Source of the DNA: Methanothrix sp.
GTDB lineage: Archaea; Halobacteriota; Methanosarcinia; Methanotrichales; Methanotrichaceae
Length of the DNA stretch: 7,685 nt
Assembly: GCA_028688535.1 (NCBI GenBank)
Contig: JAQTXY010000079.1
Coordinates: 1 to 7,685, forward strand
Direction: 5' to 3'
This document shows positions 1 to 6,574 of the stretch, in pieces (the stretch's first letter is position 1; each line of letters begins with the position of its first letter). The notes beneath the pieces are model-generated. The model had not been told where the DNA came from. It did no database searches and saw only the letters and a list, made by a program, of their open reading frames with translations. A program made the translations under genes and the position numbers.

Positions 1-362
1 AGGCTGATATGCTGGGCGACGATTTCAAGGACGAGAAGAGGTTCAAGCTAAGCAGAGTCATCCCTGGAGAGAAGTTCAAATTCACCTATGAGTACGACTT
101 TGGAGATGGCTGGGGTCATACTATCCTAGTAGAGAAGATCTTGCGGCCTGCAGAAGAGCTGAAAGCACCGGTCTGCCTTGATGGCAAGCGTTCTGCCCCA
201 CCGGAGGACTGCGGTGGAAAAGGCGGATACCACGATGTTCTAAAGGCTTTGAAGAATCCGAGCCATCCGGATAGTGCGGATTTGCTGGAGTGGCTGGGTG
301 AATACGATCCCGAGTATTTCGACGCGGATGTGGTGAGCAAGCGACTGATGAAGATCAGGTGA
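1..362 (+). CDS. Plasmid pRiA4b ORF-3-like family protein, 5'-truncated
   Basis: The reading frame is open to the left edge (GCT GAT precede the first ATG at 9), so the gene starts outside the window and the ATG at 9 is probably internal. The visible ~119 residues match the C-terminal half of the pRiA4b ORF-3-like family. Seen are a YEYDFGDGW strand motif near residue 27 (counting from ATG 9), then GKRSAPPEDCGGKGGY around 59-74, then a tail with DPEYFD and an LMKI ending. In this family the missing N-terminal half usually carries an IKPPIWRR-type strand. The biochemical function of the family is not established; members occur on plasmids, near transposons and in ordinary chromosomes. No transposase or inverted repeat is visible here, so I do not call it mobile. 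The family call is firm; the function is unknown. Confidence 0.85.
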   Translation, partial: ADMLGDDFKDEKRFKLSRVIPGEKFKFTYEYDFGDGWGHTILVEKILRPAEELKAPVCLDGKRSAPPEDCGGKGGYHDVLKALKNPSHPDSADLLEWLGEYDPEYFDADVVSKRLMKIR

Positions 363-487
363 GTGGTGCAAAGCCTAATGGTCTCACGCGAAGCCTTTAC
401 TGGCGCGAATTAAGGATGTTTGATTCGCAGCCATTCGTTATCGCCAGCAAGGTATAACAATTTCTCAACTACCGTGGTGCAGATGGC

Positions 488-504
488 CGAAAATAGCTAA
501 ATAG
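488..504 (+). promoter_or_regulatory. Candidate BRE/TATA element for the acylphosphatase-like gene
   Basis: An A-rich stretch (cgaaaa) followed by tagctaaata is centred roughly 30 nt before the ATG at 529. That is about right for an archaeal TATA box giving a very short or leaderless transcript, and it fits the absence of a Shine-Dalgarno sequence before this ATG. The match to the TATA consensus is weak. Confidence 0.25.
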
Positions 505-528
505 CTTCAAGCCAAACAATACATTCGC

Positions 529-1122
529 ATGAAGATCAAAATGACAATTTCAGGCAGCAAAGTTCATGGAGTAGGCTATCGTCCCTGGCTTACCGATGTG
601 GCCATAGGTTGCGGGCTGTGCGGTTTTCAGGCCAGCAATCGCATTGAGAAGGGAATTCAGGCGGTCATAGTCTTGGCTGAAGGTGATGAAGAGTGCGTAT
701 CATACTTTGAGGATCAGGTAAGATCGAATAAGCCCGAGTTGGCCTTGGTAGATACTATTGAGGTATCGGAGTTCTCAGGAAAAGTCATATCTCTGGAAAA
801 GTATGCCGCAATAAATACTTCAGCGCAGTTAAACAAAGCAATTCCCCTGCTATTAGGAATGAACAACAAAATGGATCGGATGCTCGAAAAGCAAGACGAA
901 ACCGTCGCTGAAGTCAGGGGAATTAACAAAAAGATAGATCAGATGCTTGGCAAGCAGGATCAGATGCTGGTGAAACAGGATCAGATGCTGGTGAAGCAAG
1001 ATGAGACCACTGGCGAGATCCGCGATCTGCGCGACGACCTGGTATATCATAGCAATACGGATCGACTAACGAGGATGGAAAAGGATATTCGGGTCATCAA
1101 GAACAAGATTGGAATAATGTAG
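529..1122 (+). CDS. Acylphosphatase-like domain protein with C-terminal heptad-repeat coiled coil
   Basis: Residues 3-92 resemble the acylphosphatase fold: ISGSKVHGVGYR at 7-18 matches the phosphate-binding loop, with Arg18 at the catalytic arginine position. The second strand reads GFQASNR (32-38). The expected catalytic Asn is one residue later than in typical GWVxN motifs (Asn37), so activity is plausible but not assured. Residues 114-197 divide into exactly twelve 7-residue units, including KQDQMLV twice, consistent with a long coiled coil or helical oligomerisation tail. Stand-alone acylphosphatases are ~90-100 residues, so half of this 197-residue protein is extra. The enzyme family hydrolyses acyl phosphates, and the same fold is used as a regulatory or carrier domain in HypF; the role here is unknown. 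ATG 529 is the first in-frame start; ATG 541 is an alternative. The gene converges on cfbB. Confidence 0.75.
   Translation: MKIKMTISGSKVHGVGYRPWLTDVAIGCGLCGFQASNRIEKGIQAVIVLAEGDEECVSYFEDQVRSNKPELALVDTIEVSEFSGKVISLEKYAAINTSAQLNKAIPLLLGMNNKMDRMLEKQDETVAEVRGINKKIDQMLGKQDQMLVKQDQMLVKQDETTGEIRDLRDDLVYHSNTDRLTRMEKDIRVIKNKIGIM
931..1014 (+). repeat. Tandem 21-bp coding repeat (four heptad units)
   Basis: Units at 931-951, 952-972, 973-993 and 994-1014 encode KIDQMLG, KQDQMLV, KQDQMLV and KQDETTG. The middle two differ at one base (aagcaggat versus aaacaggat), which suggests recent slippage or unequal crossing-over. The outer units have diverged. The repeats keep the reading frame and extend the coiled coil by whole heptads. 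Confidence 0.85.
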
Positions 1123-1156
1123 TCCTCCTATGCCCAGGGAATACATATAAACTAAT

Positions 1157-1163
1157 AAAAAAA
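1157..1163 (-). terminator. T7 run, likely terminator of cfbC-cfbB
   Basis: Seven A's on the + strand read as a T7 run on the - strand, 31 nt past the cfbB stop. Archaeal RNA polymerase terminates at such U-rich tracts without needing a hairpin. It lies in the 72-nt gap between two convergent genes. No strong stem was seen next to it. Confidence 0.5.
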
Positions 1164-1194
1164 TGAGTCCTTTTAATAATCCGCTTTTCGAGCC

Positions 1195-2571
1195 CTATCT
1201 CTCTTTGCAGGCTCGCAAGAAGTTCGCCGGAAATCCCCGAAAAGATGCGCTGTGGACATGCGTGTAGCTGGCCACCATATTTCCCTCGCACATGCCGTCC
1301 CAGCCGTCCTTAATTCCCGTTCCCCGCTCCAACCTGACGGCGTACTTGACTCCTTCATCCATCATCATCTCGGAGTGGTGAAACTCGTGCCCCATGATTG
1401 CCTCGCCGGCCTTTCCTAGAGCACAGTCCTGCGCGATATGCCCGTGCACGTAGCTGACGACGCGCATGCTGCCCCGCCGCGCCTTCCCTGCAACCAGCCC
1501 AACCATATCCTGCCGCTCGCCATCCCACTCGATCTCGCGCGCCAGGTACATCAGCCCACCGCATTCAGCATAGATGGGCAGGTCTTTTTCATGCGCCTGC
1601 TGCAGCGCCCGCCGCATGCCTATATTCTCGGACAGCTCGCGGGCATACAGCTCTGGATAGCCTCCTCCGATGTAGATGCCGTCAACCGACGGAAGCGCCC
1701 TGTCATGCACAGGGCTGAATGGCACCACCTTCGCTCCGGCCAGCTCCATCATCTCCAGGTTATCCCGGTAATAGAAATTAAAGGCCTCATCCCGAGCCAT
1801 GCCGATGCGTAGGCCCTTTCCAAAGGTATTTTGCCGGTAAAGATCCTGCTCGACTTCGGGCAGAGGCTCTGCCTCTCTGGCAATCTCCAAAATGCGGTCC
1901 AGGTTCAGCCCCTCCTCCACAATCTGGCGGATCTTGTCTACCCGATCCTGGAATCCCTCGTGCCTGGTCTTGCCCTCCAGCACAGGCACCAGACCCAGGT
2001 GGCGCATGGCCAGGTGCATATCCTCATTTCGCCGGATGACCCCCACTACTTCCACACCTGCGTAGCGTTCAATCTCCTTGATCGCCTTTTGGGCATGTCT
2101 CTCCGATCCGACCTTGTTGAGGATTACCCCCTTAAAATCGACCAGGGGATCATAGTCCATGTAGCCTTTGACAATTGCTGCGCAGCTTCGCGTGATGCTT
2201 CTGGCGTCGACGACGAAGATCACTGGGGTGCGAAGAAGCTTAGCGATCTGTGCTGTACTGCCCAGATCTCCATCGTACCCCTCGTAAAGGCCGCGCACCC
2301 CCTCGATTACAGCGATGTCCGCGCCCTCTGCGGCATGGGCATAGATCTCATTAACGGCTGACTCTGTCATCAGGTAGCCGTCCAGATTGCGGCAGCTTCT
2401 GCCGGTGATCCAGGTGTGGTAGCTGGGATCGATGTAGTCCATAGCTACCTTGAAGGGTTGCACCTCAAGTCTCTGGCCCCGCAATGCGGAGAGCAGACCG
2501 GCTACAATGGTGGTCTTGCCGCTGGAACTTCGATCGCCGGCTATGAGTATGCGTGGACAGTCGGCTCGCAT
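1195..2571 (-). CDS. cfbB: Ni-sirohydrochlorin a,c-diamide synthase (CbiA/CobB-like amidotransferase)
   Basis: This is the coenzyme F430 enzyme that amidates the a and c acetate side chains of Ni-sirohydrochlorin, using glutamine and ATP in the cytoplasm. The 458 residues have the full CobB/CbiA layout. A P-loop, GDRSSSGKTT, spans 12-21, followed by DYIDPSYHT (45-53), NLDGYLM (62-68) and EGVRGLYEGYDGDLGSTA (90-107). A C-terminal class I glutamine amidotransferase domain starts near 253, with GGGYPELYA (302-310), the nucleophile Cys337 in AECGG, and the His438/His440 motif ASYTHVH. The P-loop form and the cfbC neighbour favour CfbB over cobyrinate a,c-diamide synthase (CbiA) of the B12 pathway, which is the main alternative. 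The ATG at 2571 has GGGAGG 7 nt upstream. It lies 22 nt after cfbC on the same strand, so the two are likely one operon ending at the T-run near 1160. The length is normal and nothing appears broken. Confidence 0.93.
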   Translation of the reverse strand: MRADCPRILIAGDRSSSGKTTIVAGLLSALRGQRLEVQPFKVAMDYIDPSYHTWITGRSCRNLDGYLMTESAVNEIYAHAAEGADIAVIEGVRGLYEGYDGDLGSTAQIAKLLRTPVIFVVDARSITRSCAAIVKGYMDYDPLVDFKGVILNKVGSERHAQKAIKEIERYAGVEVVGVIRRNEDMHLAMRHLGLVPVLEGKTRHEGFQDRVDKIRQIVEEGLNLDRILEIAREAEPLPEVEQDLYRQNTFGKGLRIGMARDEAFNFYYRDNLEMMELAGAKVVPFSPVHDRALPSVDGIYIGGGYPELYARELSENIGMRRALQQAHEKDLPIYAECGGLMYLAREIEWDGERQDMVGLVAGKARRGSMRVVSYVHGHIAQDCALGKAGEAIMGHEFHHSEMMMDEGVKYAVRLERGTGIKDGWDGMCEGNMVASYTHVHSASFRGFPANFLRACKER

Positions 2572-2578
2572 TTTATTG

Positions 2579-2584
2579 CCTCCC
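2579..2584 (-). promoter_or_regulatory. Ribosome binding site of cfbB
   Basis: GGGAGG on the - strand sits 7 nt before the ATG at 2571, inside the 22-nt cfbC-cfbB gap. It fixes the cfbB start and supports independent ribosome entry on a shared transcript. Confidence 0.75.
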
Positions 2585-2593
2585 TTTCATGGC

Positions 2594-3394
2594 TCACTCC
2601 ATAGAGAGTTCCCGAAGTCTCTCATCGCTTAGCGGCTGTGGCACCCGTGGCTCGGCTCCCGACATGATATCCCTGGCCAGCGCACGGTAGACGTCTGCTA
2701 TCCCTGAGTCAGGCGCGCCCTCAATCACAGTTACTGCTCTCCTCTCGCACTGCTGCACTATTGGGTCTTTGGGGATGAAAGCCACCAGCCGGCTGTTCAG
2801 CTCCTCTGCAAATCTCTGTGCAATCTCTTTCTCCCGTCCTGCGGCAGCTTCGCGAGAGTTGCAGATCACTCCAGCCAATGGGGTATTCAGACGGCGCAGG
2901 CCTTTGCTGATGTTGTTCGCAGCATAAAGCGGCATATACTCGCCTGAAGAGATGATGTAAGCTTGGCTGACCAAACCCTTTCGGATAGGCGCGGAAAATC
3001 CGCCGCATACAATGTCTCCAGGCACATCGTAAAGCACCAGATCCACATTTTCCATGGCCTTGGAGACCTTGCGCAAGAAATCGATGGCAACGATAATTCC
3101 CCGCCCGGCGCAGCCCACACCCGGCTCAGGACCACCTACCTCAATGCACAAGACGCCCTTGTATCCGGAAAAAACGACATCTTTCTCTCGGATCTCTCCA
3201 CCCGCCAGGATGAGATCCATCATGGTGGGAATCCTTTTGCCCACCAATGTTATGCTCGAGTCGCTCTTGGGATCGCAACCCACCATCAGTACCCTGTGGC
3301 CTTCTTCAGCACAGGCGGCGGCTATGTTCGAGGCTGTGCACGACTTGCCGATACCGCCTTTGCCGTATATCGCAACGTGTTTAATAGATGACAT
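2594..3394 (-). CDS. cfbC: Ni-sirohydrochlorin a,c-diamide reductive cyclase complex, NifH-like reductase component
   Basis: CfbC is the nitrogenase iron-protein homologue that delivers electrons with ATP hydrolysis to CfbD. The complex reduces and cyclises Ni-sirohydrochlorin a,c-diamide to the seco-F430 intermediate. The 266 residues show a P-loop GKGGIGKS (11-18), switch-like CDPKSDS (40-46), and both 4Fe-4S ligands of the homodimer, Cys95 in GVGCAGRG and Cys130 in [11 protein letters not shown]. Alternatives are NifH or the BchL/ChlL reductases. The cfbB partner, the absence of nif genes and the shorter, divergent C-terminus favour CfbC. The ATG at 3394 has a GGAG only 4 nt upstream (3399-3402), which is a short spacing. 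cfbB follows 22 nt downstream, and a large surface-protein gene is divergent upstream. The partner gene cfbD, and cfbA and cfbE, are not in the window. Confidence 0.93.
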   Translation of the reverse strand: MSSIKHVAIYGKGGIGKSCTASNIAAACAEEGHRVLMVGCDPKSDSSITLVGKRIPTMMDLILAGGEIREKDVVFSGYKGVLCIEVGGPEPGVGCAGRGIIVAIDFLRKVSKAMENVDLVLYDVPGDIVCGGFSAPIRKGLVSQAYIISSGEYMPLYAANNISKGLRRLNTPLAGVICNSREAAAGREKEIAQRFAEELNSRLVAFIPKDPIVQQCERRAVTVIEGAPDSGIADVYRALARDIMSGAEPRVPQPLSDERLRELSME

Positions 3395-3425
3395 CTAACT
3401 CCGCTTCGCTTGTACATCCTCCATA

Positions 3426-3434
3426 GGATATACA
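3426..3434 (-). promoter_or_regulatory. TATA-like element in the cfbC / surface-protein divergent region
   Basis: TGTATATCC on the - strand lies 32-40 nt upstream of the cfbC ATG, predicting a start of transcription about 10 nt before it. The core (ggatatac) is almost symmetric, so on the + strand it could also place a start near 3455, just ahead of the Shine-Dalgarno of the divergent gene. One element may therefore serve both genes, but this rests on position and sequence only. Confidence 0.4.
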
Positions 3435-3455
3435 GCTTATCCAGGAACGATTCTT

Positions 3456-3462
3456 GAGAGGT
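3456..3462 (+). promoter_or_regulatory. Shine-Dalgarno GAGAGGT that points to a start upstream of ATG 3504
   Basis: GAGAGGT complements the 3' end of archaeal 16S rRNA. It is 42 nt before ATG 3504, too far to serve it, but its last core G is 9 nt before ATC at 3471 in the same frame. An in-frame TAG at 3462-3464 bounds the frame, leaving only ATA 3465 or ATC 3471 as well-placed candidates. No ATG, GTG or TTG lies in frame between 3465 and 3504. Confidence 0.45.
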
Positions 3463-3470
3463 AGATAGAG

Positions 3471-3503
3471 ATCAGGACAATCTGGTTTATAACTACAGCA
3501 GCA
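3471..3503 (+). other. Probable N-terminal extension of the surface protein (AUC start candidate)
   Basis: Eleven in-frame codons precede ATG 3504. Read from ATC 3471 as initiator Met, they give M-R-T-I-W-F-I-T-T-A-A, joining MFALLCVLVSNAFA-QE downstream. The result has a basic n-region, a hydrophobic core of about 18 residues and an AFA|QE cleavage site, 25 residues in all. AUC initiation is rare. A single-base change or read error from ATG to ATC is an equally good explanation. Confidence 0.45.
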
Positions 3504-6398
3504 ATGTTTGCTCTTCTTTGCGTGCTGGTTTCGAACGCTTTCGCACAAGAGCCTGTGGAAGCGGCATTTGTGCGGGGTCATATCAGCGACGGCAGCGGAG
3601 TGTGGCGGGCGAATGATTTCGGTTGGTTCTACTATGACCTCGACAAGGATCAGGGCGGCGAGGAGCTTCGCGTTGATCTGCAGGATAGGACGGCAGAAAA
3701 AGATCATATTGTCTATTCCTCAAAGATATGGGCGCAGCAGTTTGAGTATGAACCCTGGGGCAGTTTCCGGGCTGTGGCATTTATGGGTAGGCCATACCTG
3801 GCCGGCTATCCCAAGAGTTCTATTACGGACGATATCAGCTCTCTAAACAAAGGTGATCTAAGGGAGGTGCTGATAGACGATGACAGCACACAGACTCTGA
3901 ACAATAAAAAGGCCATCCCTCTCCAGCAGGGGTATGTTCTGGCGGCTGCTGAGATCTCTGAAAAAAATGGGGCCGTGAATTTTGTTCTGCTAAAAAATGG
4001 AAAACCTGTTTATGCCTCGGTCGTGAGCATTGGCGAGAACTTTGTCTATAAAGTAAATGATATGCCTGTGATCCTGGTACATTTGCTTAATGCCATGAGT
4101 GGCGAAAAGGGAGAAGGATTTGCCGAGGTGGACGGCATCTTTCAAATCAGCGATGTGCCATATATCAGACTTTTTGAAGGCGGCCTGCTTGGTAATATGT
4201 TGCTGACAGACATCTCTGAGGAGGGCATTGAGCTTAAAAATAATGTCTCTTTTTCATTAATCAGAGACACTGAGATACCTCTTACCCCAGACCTGAAATT
4301 AATTGTTCTCGATCTGCCTGATCTCGCCTATTATCCTGTTGGTGCTTTCTTTGATTACGGCGTGCATGAGATACGCGGGCCGGTTTATAGCGATAGCTCA
4401 TCCATTCCTGTCCGCATGGGCGACTATAATTCTTCGGTGGTTGCTAGATGGAACTCCCTTAATTATAGCGGTTATTACTTCGATCAGAAGCAATCTCTGG
4501 GGGCAGAGACCCTTGCCTTTTTTGACATTAAAGGCAGGACGATAGAGCCAGCCAGAACTCCTATTGTCTATCAGGAAAATAAGACCGTGGTGCAGAGCGG
4601 TCTTCAATATACTACAATGCTGCAGGCCAAAGAATTTGAGTATAAACCATGGGGACATTATTTTATCATAGGCTTCCTTGGTGCGCCATGGTTTGCAGGA
4701 TACGATTCCAGCCTCCAAGGGAAAACGCCATCATTGAGCCTTCTGGAGAATGAAGATCTTGGTAGGGTCCTCATAGATATAGAGCTACAGGGGAAAATCC
4801 TTGCTGGAAACTATTCCCTTGAAGAGGGCTATCAGATGCGTATCATGGATGTTGGCAATGACAGTTTGTTCCTCCAGCTTTTAAAAGAGGGAGTTGTAGT
4901 AGATAGTTCTGTGGTTAAATCCAATACAACATATATCTACAAGAAAGATATGGACTACATCAATGACATGCCAATAATTATGATGCACTTTGGCAATGTC
5001 TTTAACAATGGCACCCATAGTTTTGCCATACTAGATGGCATATTCCAGATCTCGGATAGGTATATCTTTCCCATCGATCCGGGAACTGGTTTTAGCGAAT
5101 TGGAGATTGTTCTCGTTCAGCCTGATAAGATGATCCTGATCAATCCGGATGGTATCAATCTCAATAAAAACTCAGATGTCAACATAGGTCCTGGTATGGA
5201 TATTCGTGTTGCCGACAATGACACTTTGCGATACTATTTGCACACATCAACTTATGTTGTACCTCCGCCCGAACCTCCCCAGGTCAATGCTCAGGACAAT
5301 GTATCATCCTTGGCATCAGAAAACTTCAGCATTATAGTCAATGCAGCCGAGATCCGGCAGGTCATGGTCAGCATTCTTGATTCAGGAAATAGGACTGTTT
5401 TTACCGGGGATATCACCAATCTTGGCCAGGGTTCAGGTGACTTGTGGGGCTTTAACTGGCAATGGAATGCCACGACTATGCTACTCAGTGATGATAACAG
5501 CCCAGTCCTTGATGCCAGTGGTAGCGGCGTGCCGGCAATGCTCTACCTGAACGAAACCACATCACCTCGACAGGTAGGAGTAAAATTCAATCCAGAGGGA
5601 CGAATTGGTGCAATAACGGACGGGGTGTCCATATATTATGTATCCCGCGAAGAATACAAACAACTCAATACTTCCATTGATTATGATGCCATGTTGGCCA
5701 ACAGCACTATTAGTAAAGCATATCTCAAGATAGAGCCAGGAGAGAGCATGCTGCAGTTTATTGATATTATCAACGGCAAACTGGCTCAAAGCAACGTCAA
5801 CCACACTTTGCAGGGCAATCTTGAGGCATTGGAGCCGCATCTTGTTAAGGTAGGAGCCAGTCCAGGCAGATACGAGCTGCGCATGAGGGTAGAAAATGCC
5901 GTCAATGCCATTCAGACATTTGGACAATTCTTCAATGTCACTGCAGCCGAAAAGCGTGGCGTATCCCTGAGCGATGCCAGGGCAATAGCTGGTGGAGAAG
6001 CGTCCATTACTTTGCAGACTCCCCAGTCCAATAACGAAAAGTGGGTTAACATCTCCTATGATGCAGCCAGACTGAAGCCCGTTAACATTTCTGGGGAGTG
6101 CAAAGCTTCCTGGCAGGTGGATGCGATCGAGGGACGAATCACCGCCCACCTTCCGGCAGGCTGCGCAGTCGCTAATCTCACATTTGCAGTGAGCAGCAAA
6201 GCTCAGGCGAATGAGACGATCAAACTTAATTTGACAAGTTCAAGGGGCTTTAGGCCTGAGACTGTTACCAACGGCGTCATAACCATCGCAGCGAGCGACA
6301 AAGGGGCAAAGAAGAGCCCTGCCATGGGCGTTTTAGTCAGCCTGGTCGCCTTGGCAGCCGGAGCGAAAGCTGGAGCCTATTTGCGACGTAGGATATAG
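3504..6398 (+). CDS. S-layer-related duplication-domain surface protein with C-terminal membrane anchor
   Basis: A large exported cell-envelope protein, probably a structural S-layer or sheath component. Numbering is from ATG 3504 (964 residues). Two copies of the Methanosarcinales S-layer domain are visible, roughly 22-270 and 285-580. They share FEYEPWG/FEYKPWG (80-86, 379-385), FMGRPYLAGY/FLGAPWFAGY and NDMP...DGIFQISD (185-217, 487-518). A proline-rich linker (586-594) leads to a region at ~600-815 that may be a methanogen extracellular domain, then a beta-rich, cohesin-like segment (~820-930) holding the only two mature cysteines, Cys866 and Cys887. A hydrophobic segment (940-960) ending in RRR is a membrane anchor; no clear PGF motif precedes it. 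There are 23 N-X-S/T sequons. From ATG 3504 the signal peptide lacks its basic start, while the upstream frame supplies one, so the true start is probably near 3471. Similarity of the C-terminal domains is inferred by eye. Confidence 0.85.
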   Translation: MFALLCVLVSNAFAQEPVEAAFVRGHISDGSGVWRANDFGWFYYDLDKDQGGEELRVDLQDRTAEKDHIVYSSKIWAQQFEYEPWGSFRAVAFMGRPYLAGYPKSSITDDISSLNKGDLREVLIDDDSTQTLNNKKAIPLQQGYVLAAAEISEKNGAVNFVLLKNGKPVYASVVSIGENFVYKVNDMPVILVHLLNAMSGEKGEGFAEVDGIFQISDVPYIRLFEGGLLGNMLLTDISEEGIELKNNVSFSLIRDTEIPLTPDLKLIVLDLPDLAYYPVGAFFDYGVHEIRGPVYSDSSSIPVRMGDYNSSVVARWNSLNYSGYYFDQKQSLGAETLAFFDIKGRTIEPARTPIVYQENKTVVQSGLQYTTMLQAKEFEYKPWGHYFIIGFLGAPWFAGYDSSLQGKTPSLSLLENEDLGRVLIDIELQGKILAGNYSLEEGYQMRIMDVGNDSLFLQLLKEGVVVDSSVVKSNTTYIYKKDMDYINDMPIIMMHFGNVFNNGTHSFAILDGIFQISDRYIFPIDPGTGFSELEIVLVQPDKMILINPDGINLNKNSDVNIGPGMDIRVADNDTLRYYLHTSTYVVPPPEPPQVNAQDNVSSLASENFSIIVNAAEIRQVMVSILDSGNRTVFTGDITNLGQGSGDLWGFNWQWNATTMLLSDDNSPVLDASGSGVPAMLYLNETTSPRQVGVKFNPEGRIGAITDGVSIYYVSREEYKQLNTSIDYDAMLANSTISKAYLKIEPGESMLQFIDIINGKLAQSNVNHTLQGNLEALEPHLVKVGASPGRYELRMRVENAVNAIQTFGQFFNVTAAEKRGVSLSDARAIAGGEASITLQTPQSNNEKWVNISYDAARLKPVNISGECKASWQVDAIEGRITAHLPAGCAVANLTFAVSSKAQANETIKLNLTSSRGFRPETVTNGVITIAASDKGAKKSPAMGVLVSLVALAAGAKAGAYLRRRI

Positions 6399-6574
6399 TT
6401 TATATTCTTCCGTAAGTTGTCATGCAAAACAGTCAACGGCCTTGGCCGGCCGCGGCCTGGAGCGGCGCCAGAGTCACCTCGCGGGAGGCCCGAAGGGCCG
6501 ACTCGCGGAAGCCCGGAAGAATGGACAGATAGACCCGATTTTGGAATCATCAGGCAAATGAGGACACAAGGACC
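6399..6574. other. Convergent intergenic region with 80-nt GC-rich self-complementary block (6437-6516)
   Basis: Bases 6437-6516 are 80% G+C (64 of 80), far above both neighbours. Palindromes include GGCCGGCC (6444-6451), GGCCGCGGCC (6448-6457) and GGCGCC (6464-6469). Possible hairpins are GCCGC/GCGGC at 6449-6453 and 6462-6466, and GGCCC-GAA-GGGCC at 6487-6499. The latter is flanked directly on its 3' side by GACTC (6500-6504), which can pair with GAGTC (6471-6475). CGCG at 6480-6483 and 6504-6507 offers a competing outer stem. It may be a bidirectional terminator, a structured non-coding RNA or a dispersed palindromic repeat. No known RNA family was recognised, and no open frame here looks like a gene. 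Confidence 0.5.

Noticed and set aside
1..362. Reading the pRiA4b ORF-3-like gene as evidence of a plasmid or transposon.
   Set aside because: The family is common on chromosomes, and no transposase, terminal repeats or plasmid genes are seen nearby.
405..428. Inverted repeat GCGAAT...ATTCGC with a 12-nt loop downstream of the first gene.
   Set aside because: A 6-bp stem with a large loop and no T-run is weak as a terminator and could arise by chance.
1831..2361. Long + strand open frames opposite cfbB (also 1438-1812) and opposite cfbC (2963-3391).
   Set aside because: They lie antisense to well-conserved genes, have no recognisable domains and no ribosome sites. They are composition shadows.
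3395..3424. A nine-codon frame (MEDVQAKRS) on the - strand that starts at 3424 and ends TAG directly against the cfbC ATG.
   Set aside because: It is short, it has no convincing ribosome site, and its start precedes the expected transcription start. Reading TAG as pyrrolysine to extend cfbC is also unlikely, because the P-loop sits at the normal distance from ATG 3394.
3486..3492. TTTATAA as the promoter of the surface-protein gene.
   Set aside because: It is only 12 nt before ATG 3504, so transcription would start inside the coding region. It also encodes part of the probable signal peptide.
5562..6149. A 195-codon - strand frame opposite the surface-protein gene.
   Set aside because: It is antisense to a coding region with clear domain structure, and its translation shows no family features.
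6437..6516. A CRISPR array or a known archaeal box C/D or H/ACA RNA in the GC-rich gap.
   Set aside because: There are no regularly spaced direct repeats, and no convincing C/D boxes or an ACA tail after a pocketed hairpin.
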